64,000 nucleotides of DNA, from positions 62,001 to 126,000 of the forward strand of contig NZ_BTPM01000002.1 in assembly GCF_036245475.1 (NCBI RefSeq), given 5' to 3'. The notes beneath the pieces are model-generated. The model was given only the letters and a program-made list of their open reading frames with translations. It was not told the DNA's origin and did no database searches. Each line of letters begins with the position of its first letter. Position 1 is the stretch's first letter. The DNA comes from Vibrio sp. 10N. Lineage in GTDB: Bacteria; Pseudomonadota; Gammaproteobacteria; Enterobacterales; Vibrionaceae. Positions 57,851-64,000 of this stretch are shown piece by piece. The translations under genes were made by a program, and so were the position numbers.

Positions 57851-57877
57851 AAAAAAGGCGCATTTTGCGCCTTTTTT
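57851..57877 (+). terminator. rho-independent terminator of hcp-hcr
   Basis: AAAAAAGGCGCA / TGCGCC stem followed by six T. Confidence 0.88.
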
Positions 57878-58027
57878 GCTTTCTAAAAGCAGCACTAATG
57901 TAACCCTAGGTCGGCAAAGGTAACGCCGTGTAATTCTATGAATAAGCTTGGGTTTTGAACTGTGACTTGGGATAGACAGGTTAATATCGGGTAGGATAGC
58001 AAGATACTAACTCAAGCTCATATCAGA

Positions 58028-58864
58028 ATGAAAAAACGGTTATCTATTCAAAGTCTCATCATTATCGGCTGCCTCTGTTTAACATTGATCCCAGTGTTTT
58101 ACAAAGTAGATGTCCCGGGAATGAAGCTCCCTGACTGTCAGATGGAAGAGGTGATCGACACGCCGATTTATTTCTTTGTGTCGAAAACCTTGGTGGACAA
58201 ATATGGTCTGGATGAGATCAACACGGAAGTAGAGCGCTCTGTTCGTAAAAGCAATGTGATAATGAAAAACTCGTGCATTCCGATGAAGCGGACATTGGCA
58301 GCTTTGGAAACTGTCGATTTTAACTCGGCCTCGTTGTTTGATATCGACCAAATAAGACGTCAACTGACGAAGCGGGTTGGAGAAGAAAAGGTACGCGACA
58401 TTGAGTGGCTTCCTAATCAGTTTTATGGCGTGATCCTCGCTGATGAGGATGGCTATTTTGACTATGACACTATTGGAACTACCAACCCGGATGAGAACAG
58501 TCAATTCTTTATGCTGTCTGAGCATGCAGATGAGTACACGTTAGAGCACGAACTGGGCCATCTGTCTTGGGCTTGGCATGACGATCGCTCGTGGTTTAAA
58601 GTTCTTGATGAAACATTAGAGCAGCACACTTCCGAGATAAACAAAGACAGGCTCAAACCCTACGCGAGAGGGTATCAATGTGGCGGTTCGGGCACCATTA
58701 TGAGCTATGAGCCAGAACTGCTGTCGATTTATTCGAGCCCTGAGATAACTAATAACGGTAGAGTGTGTGGCGATGTAGAGCATGCTGATAACGCGCGGCA
58801 GCTTCGAGAGTTTGCTGGTGACCTCAAACGGAAAATGCAGCGACAGAAAACCGCTAATCTTTGA
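58028..58864 (+). CDS. putative secreted or anchored metzincin metalloprotease
   Basis: A 278-residue protein not named in any family I recall. An N-terminal hydrophobic stretch (7-24) acts as signal or anchor. The zinc motif HELGHLSWAWHD (174-185) has the metzincin spacing HExxHxxxxxH with Asp after the third His. A Met-turn, GTIMSYE (M225), is followed by IYSSPEITNNGRVCGDVEHADNARQL, the usual end of metzincin catalytic domains. C218 and C247 may pair. Position 8 of the motif is Trp where the family has Gly. No pro-domain or cysteine switch is evident; no partner is nearby. Confidence 0.7.
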   Translation: MKKRLSIQSLIIIGCLCLTLIPVFYKVDVPGMKLPDCQMEEVIDTPIYFFVSKTLVDKYGLDEINTEVERSVRKSNVIMKNSCIPMKRTLAALETVDFNSASLFDIDQIRRQLTKRVGEEKVRDIEWLPNQFYGVILADEDGYFDYDTIGTTNPDENSQFFMLSEHADEYTLEHELGHLSWAWHDDRSWFKVLDETLEQHTSEINKDRLKPYARGYQCGGSGTIMSYEPELLSIYSSPEITNNGRVCGDVEHADNARQLREFAGDLKRKMQRQKTANL

Positions 58865-58878
58865 TATTCGTTACATTC

Positions 58879-58918
58879 AAAAAAAGTGGTGAGTAACGCT
58901 AGGCCAACTCACCACTTC
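58879..58918 (-). terminator. terminator of azoR
   Basis: AAGTGGTGAGT / ACTCACCACTT stem with a 12-base loop; the A-run is the T-run on the minus strand. Confidence 0.78.
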
Positions 58919-58951
58919 CTCAATCTATTCTTTCTGTAACTGGCAGACGCG

Positions 58952-59533
58952 TTACACCAACTGGCTGAGCGCTTCTAATGCCGAGGCTCTATTTTCGGCC
59001 GCTGGCTCATCACCCATGTTCAGCGCTTCGGCGTAAACAAACTCTACGTCTGTCATGCCTAGGAAGCCAAGAATCGTTGCTAAGTAGTCATTCATGCTGT
59101 CTCTTGGCGTATCTTTGTGAATGCCACCGCGAGTTGTGAGTACCACGACTTTTTTGTTGTCGATAAGACCCACAGGGCCTGTCTCTGTGTATTTAAAGGT
59201 GACGCCTGCACGAGCAATAAGGTCGAAGTAATTCTTAAGCTGCGTTGGGATCATGAAGTTATACATTGGCGCAGCAATCACTACGGTATCTGCCTGTTTA
59301 AGCTCGGTAATCAATGTGTCAGAGAGTTCAACGATCTGTTTTAGCTCGTCTGATAGATCGTCACCGTTGCTACGAAGCGCAGTGGCGACTGCCATGTCCA
59401 AAACCGGCACGGGCTCAGCGGCAAGATCGCGTATCGTAACGTTTGAGTTACCTTCGACGGCTTGCGCAATGATTTGATTCGACTGTGAATAGTCACCAAG
59501 AATGCTGGACTTTAAAACAAGTGTATTCGACAT
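58952..59533 (-). CDS. azoR: FMN-dependent NADH-azoreductase
   Basis: A 193-residue flavodoxin-fold quinone/azo reductase. N-terminal [17 protein letters not shown] binds FMN phosphate; [18 protein letters not shown] and TTRGG carry isoalloxazine contacts. Reduces azo compounds and quinones with NADH; physiologically likely quinone detoxification. Single gene. Confidence 0.9.
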   Translation of the reverse strand: MSNTLVLKSSILGDYSQSNQIIAQAVEGNSNVTIRDLAAEPVPVLDMAVATALRSNGDDLSDELKQIVELSDTLITELKQADTVVIAAPMYNFMIPTQLKNYFDLIARAGVTFKYTETGPVGLIDNKKVVVLTTRGGIHKDTPRDSMNDYLATILGFLGMTDVEFVYAEALNMGDEPAAENRASALEALSQLV

Positions 59534-59737
59534 AGGGTTATCCTCTTTATCAGAAGCAACGTCTGCTTCTCAACCTATGGGGCTAGTGTAAACGCAGAGG
59601 CGATGACCTATAAGGCGTTTAACTTGAGCATCTAGTTCGAAAAACTTGAACAAGGTAAATACCCATACAAAAAGTGGCACTATTTGTGCTCGTTAAGCAT
59701 AGCATTTGTAACTTAACTCAACTTTTTGGAGGTTCCC

Positions 59738-59974
59738 ATGACGAAATGGTTTCCACTTATTGCCGTGATGTCCTTGAGCTTAGCTTTAATTTTAGGAGTG
59801 ACGATTTACTTTTTTGGCATGCAAGCCATTGTAACTACAGCATCTGAGTGGAAAAACTCATGGTTAGTGATCATGATGCACTTACTCTGGTTTTTCTCCT
59901 GTTTGTTTATTGCGATATATAGCATTGAGTCATTCCTTACCAAGGTGAAGATGCACTTCACTCGTGCAGTGTGA
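59738..59974 (+). CDS. small two-span membrane protein
   Basis: A 78-residue protein with two membrane spans (about 5-27 and 42-65). GGAGG lies before the ATG at 59738; a TTG at 59726 is in the ribosome site and unlikely. No family recognised. Divergent from azoR and followed by a LysR gene. Confidence 0.6.
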   Translation: MTKWFPLIAVMSLSLALILGVTIYFFGMQAIVTTASEWKNSWLVIMMHLLWFFSCLFIAIYSIESFLTKVKMHFTRAV

Positions 59975-60033
59975 CTTATTCTAGGGCAATGATGCTGCGT
60001 GGTTCGTCGTTAGTGTCAATTTGACGGAATAGA

Positions 60034-60924
60034 TTACGACTCCACGTTCGATTGGGCGAGACGCATTTTAATGTAATCTAGAAATAGCTTGGTACGCGTG
60101 TGGTCGTAGTCGAGTTTTGGGTAGTAGGCGTAGACAGTCGAGTCCATCGCTTGGATCTCTGGCAGTACGCGAATCAAGGCACCAGTTTTGACATCTTCTT
60201 TGATCATAATGTCATTGCTAATCAGCACGCCCATGCCGCTTTTGGCCGCGTAGAAAAGCGCTTCTGGGTTGGTGGTCGCAAAGTTTCCAGAAAGCATGAT
60301 GCGCTGATTTTTGGAAATTTTGTATTCTCGTTGTGGGCGCTCTCCCCAAATCAAAATATTGTGCTGCTTGAGTGATTCAACCGTTTGTGGCTCACCAAAC
60401 TTAGCAATGTAAGAAGGGGCGGCATAAAAGCCAATTCTTTGCTCAAACAGAGGGGTTTGTTTAATGCTCAGAGTATTCAGCGAGTCGAGCTCACGGCTGA
60501 TGAAGACATCCAGGTTGCTGTCGGGCATCGCACCAGGAACCGTAGTGGTGAGCTGGATCCGAATGTCTGGATATTGGATGAGGAAATCATTTAGATACTG
60601 AACTAGGAATTTAGACCCAACGGCAATGGTGGCGCCGATTTTTAGCAGTCCCGCAGGGGTCTCATTAACAGAGCGAGTTTCGTCGATTATGGACTGAAAC
60701 CGGTCAAGCGAGTCCTTGGCGCGCTGATAGAAAAGAGCACCCGCTTCGGTTTGTGTCACTGAGCGAGTGGTGCGCTTGAGTAGCTGCACGCCAATGCGTT
60801 CTTCAAGCCAATGGACGCGTTTGCTGATAGCTGAGCTGGTGGTATTGAGACGGCGAGCCGCGCCGTTGAAGCTTCCTTCTTCGACCACTCGAATGTAAGT
60901 ATTGATACACGATATCCAATCCAT
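60034..60924 (-). CDS. LysR-type transcriptional regulator
   Basis: A 296-residue regulator with N-terminal helix-turn-helix (AARRLNTTSSAISKRVHWLE) and C-terminal inducer-binding domain. Divergent from a Bcr-type efflux pump with an 89-base gap that contains a CATACGCA / TGTGTATG dyad at 60991-61016, so it probably regulates that gene and itself. Confidence 0.88.
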   Translation of the reverse strand: MDWISCINTYIRVVEEGSFNGAARRLNTTSSAISKRVHWLEERIGVQLLKRTTRSVTQTEAGALFYQRAKDSLDRFQSIIDETRSVNETPAGLLKIGATIAVGSKFLVQYLNDFLIQYPDIRIQLTTTVPGAMPDSNLDVFISRELDSLNTLSIKQTPLFEQRIGFYAAPSYIAKFGEPQTVESLKQHNILIWGERPQREYKISKNQRIMLSGNFATTNPEALFYAAKSGMGVLISNDIMIKEDVKTGALIRVLPEIQAMDSTVYAYYPKLDYDHTRTKLFLDYIKMRLAQSNVES

Positions 60925-61013
60925 ATTCAGCCTCTTATTGTTTCCTAACAGGACGTATTCTGTTTCCTTTATGGTGTATTATCAATGATTCATACGCAAT
61001 ATAGAATGTGTGT

Positions 61014-62225
61014 ATGAATAAAACAAAGCCAAAATCATTCAACAAAACGCCAATGTTGCTCGCGATGATGATCATCGCAACGGGTCAAGTTGGCGTAAGT
61101 ATTTACCTGCCTTCACTGCCTCTAATTAGTGAGTCACTTGCGGTTGGTCATGCCGACGTTCAAATGCTCGTGACCTTGTTTTTGGTCGGGTTTGGTCTGT
61201 CACAACTCTTCTATGGGCCTTTGTCAGATGCTATCGGTCGACGCCCAGTCTTCATTTTGGGGCAAGGTGTTTACTTGCTGGGTACCTTGCTGTGTATCGT
61301 ATTTAGTGATCACTTTGCTGTGCTTGAATTTGGCAGGCTATTGCAAGGCTTAGGTGCAGGAAGTGCTTCGGTGCTTGGGCGGAGTGTGTTGCGTGATAGT
61401 TATGACGGCAAGCAGCTCACCAAAGCTTTGTCTTACATCTCGGTAACGGCGTCAGTGATGCCGATTATTGCCCCAGTGTTTGGCGGTTGGATTGCATTTC
61501 ATTTGGACTGGGAAGCGGTATTTTTCTTTGTGTTGGTGTACTTGGTGGCAATCTTTACTTTGGGCTGGTTTATCCTGCCAGAAACCTTGCCTTATGCGCC
61601 TCGTGCCTTTAAACCAAAACAGGTCATGCAGACGTACGCCAAATTGATTGTAAACCCTCAAGTCATTGGAAGTGCGAGCTATAACTGGATCAGCTACCTT
61701 ACTGCCGTGGTATCGCTTAGCCTGTTTCCGTTTTTAATGCAGCACGAACTGGGGCTGACTGCAGCAGAATATGGATCGATTATGATCATCCCATCAGCCG
61801 GCTTGATGATGGGAAGTGTCTCGCTCAATATATTGAACCGTTATTTTTCAAACAGCTGGATCTTATTTTTAGCGATTGTATTGTCAGCAGTGGCAGGGCT
61901 TTGGCTGCTAATGGTAGAGATGACAGTGTTCAATCTACTGCTCGCATTCACTGTGCTTACGATTGCTCAAGGACTGTCGTTTCCAATCTCTATTGCTCTA
62001 TTACTCGGGCCACATAAGACTCAAGCAGGTTCGGTTTCGGCGCTTTCAGGGTCGATACAAATGGTAATCGCAGGCGTGTTTGGTGGATTTTTAGTGGAGT
62101 ATTGGGTTACCAATCAAGTGGCATTGGGACGCTTCTATGTTATGTCTGCGTTGTTAATGGCAGTCGTATTATTGATGAGCCAGGTTCGACGTTTTGGACG
62201 CAGCGTTGCACCGATAGACAACTAG
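61014..62225 (+). CDS. Bcr/CflA family multidrug efflux transporter
   Basis: A 403-residue MFS drug:H+ antiporter with 12 spans. Motif A GPLSDAIGRRPVF and a motif C like YLPSLP ... GxxxGPxxGG (SVMPIIAPVFGGW) are seen. Closest by text to Bcr and EmrD. ATG 61014 is chosen over GTG 61008. Its divergent LysR partner may be the regulator. Confidence 0.85.
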   Translation: MNKTKPKSFNKTPMLLAMMIIATGQVGVSIYLPSLPLISESLAVGHADVQMLVTLFLVGFGLSQLFYGPLSDAIGRRPVFILGQGVYLLGTLLCIVFSDHFAVLEFGRLLQGLGAGSASVLGRSVLRDSYDGKQLTKALSYISVTASVMPIIAPVFGGWIAFHLDWEAVFFFVLVYLVAIFTLGWFILPETLPYAPRAFKPKQVMQTYAKLIVNPQVIGSASYNWISYLTAVVSLSLFPFLMQHELGLTAAEYGSIMIIPSAGLMMGSVSLNILNRYFSNSWILFLAIVLSAVAGLWLLMVEMTVFNLLLAFTVLTIAQGLSFPISIALLLGPHKTQAGSVSALSGSIQMVIAGVFGGFLVEYWVTNQVALGRFYVMSALLMAVVLLMSQVRRFGRSVAPIDN

Positions 62226-62289
62226 CTTTTCCACTGAGTTTTTATGCCACAAAGCTTTATTGGTCCTGCTCAAGTCAGTTATTTAAACA

Positions 62290-62967
62290 TTAAAGCGTAA
62301 GCGGCCCTAAGTTGTTCATTTGTGTTACTACCCAGTGTGTTCGCCTGTTCACGTAATCAGACATCGGAGTAGGGCGAATTCGATAAGGGTTTGGCAGGAC
62401 AACTGCAAGCTGTGCTGCTTGAATCGCGGTCAATTGAGACGATGGTACTTTGAAAAACTCCTGACTAGCGGCCTCAACACCATAGATCCCGGGGCCGAAC
62501 TCAATGACATTGAGGTAGACCTCCATAATACGCTGTTTGCCCCAAATCACTTCCAACAATAGGGCGATATACAGTTCATAGGCCTTTCGGATATACGTTT
62601 GACTCGGAAATAGGAATACGTTCTTGGCCGTTTGTTGGGTAATGGTGCTTGCGCCACGACTCGGACCAGCAGCGCCGCTGTTTGAAATGACACTCCACAG
62701 TGCAACAACATCGATCCCGTTGTGATCGGGAAAACGTTGATCTTCGGATGCTATCACCGCTTTAGGCATATTTGGTGAGATGTTCTCTAGTGGCACCCAT
62801 GTTTGATGGACTTGTGCTGGGTAATCCTCTGGTGGTGACAGAGTTCGGGCAATCTTCCATCCCCAAATAGGCGGGTTGATGAACTTAAAGAAGATCACCA
62901 ATAGCAGCGGTACGCCAAGCAGAATGCAGGTGATATTGATGAATAGCTTCTTTATCATAGTTTTCAT
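62290..62967 (-). CDS. mtgA: monofunctional peptidoglycan transglycosylase
   Basis: A 225-residue membrane-anchored GT51 enzyme polymerising lipid II. TM about 9-29; catalytic Glu in ASEDQRFPDHNGID, then GASTITQQTAKN, the second Glu in RIMEVYLNVIEFGPGIYGVE. Length fits MtgA. It lacks the transpeptidase domain found in class A PBPs. Confidence 0.92.
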   Translation of the reverse strand: MKTMIKKLFINITCILLGVPLLLVIFFKFINPPIWGWKIARTLSPPEDYPAQVHQTWVPLENISPNMPKAVIASEDQRFPDHNGIDVVALWSVISNSGAAGPSRGASTITQQTAKNVFLFPSQTYIRKAYELYIALLLEVIWGKQRIMEVYLNVIEFGPGIYGVEAASQEFFKVPSSQLTAIQAAQLAVVLPNPYRIRPTPMSDYVNRRTHWVVTQMNNLGPLTL

Positions 62968-63132
62968 TATGTTATGAATTTCCTAGGCTATTGGTTAGTG
63001 TAGAGCTGATTCTTGTTGGGTGCAAAAGAGTGATGTCAATTTGTGGTGCTGAGTTGAACTAACCGTAAGGCATGTCGTCTAAAAATTCAGTTTAGCTTTG
63101 ACGCAATATCGACCTTAAACAAGGAAAATAAA

Positions 63133-63777
63133 ATGTTAGTAAAGGCCACGCCCTATTTTCTTGCTGCCTGTTTGGCACTTTCCCCTAGCGCATTTGCAGC
63201 CGAAGAAACGAACTCAGACGCAAAAGCACAAGAGACAAATACAGAAGCCAGCTCTGAGAGTAGTGAATCAAGTAGTAAATATGAGGCGACACTCAATAAG
63301 TTCAAACAAGCCCCAGCAACCTTACCGTTTTTTGAGAACGCATACGGCTACGCGGTATTCCCGACAGTCGGCAAGGGTGGCTTTGGTATTGGCGGTTCCT
63401 ATGGTGAGGGGCAAGTCTACAAGCAAGGCATGCATGTGGGCGATTCAACATTGGCGCAGCTAAGTATTGGATTGCAACTTGGGGCTCAGGCTTACAGCGA
63501 AATTATTTTCTTTGAGAGCAAGGCGGATTACTACGCATTCACCAGCGGCAGCTTTGAATTTGGTGCGCAAGCTTCTGCTGTAGCTCTGACACTAGGCGCG
63601 AGTGCGCAAGCGGGTTCTACTGGTGCTGGAGCACAAGCGGGGGACAAGCAAAGCCAGGCGACTTACATCAATGGAATGGCGGTGTTTACTATGACCAAGG
63701 GCGGTCTAATGTATGAAGCATCGATTGGCGGTCAGGGCTTCTCGTTTGCCCCAAACAACAATTATGATGCTAACTAG
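63133..63777 (+). CDS. SYLF/Ysc84-domain exported protein
   Basis: A 214-residue protein with a signal peptide (about 1-22, ending SAFAAEE), a Ser/Glu/Thr linker (about 24-48), and a lipid-binding SYLF (DUF500) domain with AYGYAVFPTVGKGGFGIGGSYG and MTKGGLMYEASIGGQGF. An Ala/Gly-rich loop (ALTLGASAQAGSTGAGAQAG) is inserted mid-domain. Possibly a periplasmic or lipid-interacting protein; function in bacteria unknown. Confidence 0.85.
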   Translation: MLVKATPYFLAACLALSPSAFAAEETNSDAKAQETNTEASSESSESSSKYEATLNKFKQAPATLPFFENAYGYAVFPTVGKGGFGIGGSYGEGQVYKQGMHVGDSTLAQLSIGLQLGAQAYSEIIFFESKADYYAFTSGSFEFGAQASAVALTLGASAQAGSTGAGAQAGDKQSQATYINGMAVFTMTKGGLMYEASIGGQGFSFAPNNNYDAN

Positions 63778-63789
63778 TTAAACCTTGCT

Positions 63790-63830
63790 TACTGATGCCG
63801 CCCTCCTGTGATGGGAGCGCGGCATTAGTA
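63790..63830 (+). terminator. terminator of the SYLF gene
   Basis: TACTGATGCCGC / GCGGCATTAGTA stem (one mismatch) enclosing a CTCC / GGAG inner stem, then an A/T-rich tail; also between convergent genes. Confidence 0.65.
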
Positions 63831-63847
63831 TTAAAAAGTAAAGGGAG

Positions 63848-64000
63848 TTAGTGGGCGGTAAGCTGCTCAGCACCGCGCAACATCGCTTCAATAAGCTCGC
63901 CCGCGTTAAATTTCACTAATGCTTCATGAGCCCCCACTTGATGGGCACGTTCGGTACACATTTCGCTAGATAACGACGTGTGCAGTATGCGATAGGCATG
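63848..64000 (-). CDS. cheV: CheV-like chemotaxis protein, C-terminal end
   Basis: Only the last 50 codons are in the window. They read HTSLSSEMCTERAHQVGAHE and LVKFNAGELIEAMLRGAEQL, matching the end of the receiver domain of CheV-type CheW-REC adaptor proteins (the K of LVKF is the conserved receiver lysine). Start and CheW domain lie beyond the window. Confidence 0.7.
   Translation of the reverse strand, partial: HAYRILHTSLSSEMCTERAHQVGAHEALVKFNAGELIEAMLRGAEQLTAH

Noticed and set aside
1..64000. Prophage, integron, insertion sequence or CRISPR
   Set aside because: I looked for repeat arrays, transposase-like proteins and tRNA-adjacent attachment sites and saw none.

Overview
The window reads as a piece of a Vibrionaceae (Vibrio-like) chromosome. 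Reasons are inferred from gene content: a four-module GbpA chitin-binding LPMO, a DUF3466 protein, an hcp-hcr pair, biosynthetic speA-speB, a DUF2058 protein, a caa3-type oxidase cluster and a CheV end. The mix of catabolic and accessory operons would suit a secondary chromosome, but the sequence alone cannot show that. I see no rRNA, tRNA, CRISPR array, prophage or insertion sequence.

Layout. 1-317: 3' end of an AlkB-type dioxygenase. 370-8174: an unusual PLP decarboxylase-like gene, two nearly identical EutE/PduP-type CoA-acylating aldehyde dehydrogenases, and a BaeSR-like two-component system between the two copies. 8271-12763: an envelope/calcium-flavoured block with a DUF3466 protein (GlyGly-CTERM-like tail), a small EF-hand protein, two tiny hydrophobic ORFs, and a divergent DUF1566 protein ending in the same EF-hand module. 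12807-20885: RhlE-like helicase, gamma-glutamyltranspeptidase, TSUP exporter, DUF2058 protein, a small Lys-rich secreted protein, then speA-speB (arginine to agmatine to putrescine). 21128-24785: sigma-54 activator of the AcoR type divergent from an NAD-aldehyde dehydrogenase with a well-spaced -24/-12 promoter. 25025-34850: an outer-membrane-like protein, a cold-shock protein, codBA (cytosine uptake and deamination), an rRNA methyltransferase, a 7Fe ferredoxin, an FAD oxidoreductase, an OmpW-like barrel and gbpA.

35159-41688: complete histidine utilisation locus, hutI-hutG-hutU-hutH with its repressor hutC, and TTG-N6-CAA operators in front of both hutI and hutC. 41924-51178: an FAH-family hydrolase, then ctaC-ctaD-ctaG-ctaE, an antisense DUF2909 gene, SURF1, an unknown membrane-anchored protein, ctaA (heme A synthase) and ctaB (heme O synthase), a nearly self-sufficient module for building a caa3 oxidase. 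51196-54494: a four-gene polar amino acid ABC transporter. 54645-54894: two back-to-back C-terminal gene remnants that look like a deletion scar. 55095-57833: hcp-hcr, nitrosative stress defence.

58028-64000: a secreted/anchored metzincin-like protease that I think is the least described protein here, azoreductase, a small membrane protein, a LysR/Bcr-family efflux pair, mtgA, a SYLF-domain protein, and the 3' end of a cheV-like gene. The items I would follow first are the acylating aldehyde dehydrogenase pair without microcompartment genes, the decarboxylase with a coiled-coil head and histone-like basic tail, the EF-hand/GlyGly-CTERM block, and the metzincin.
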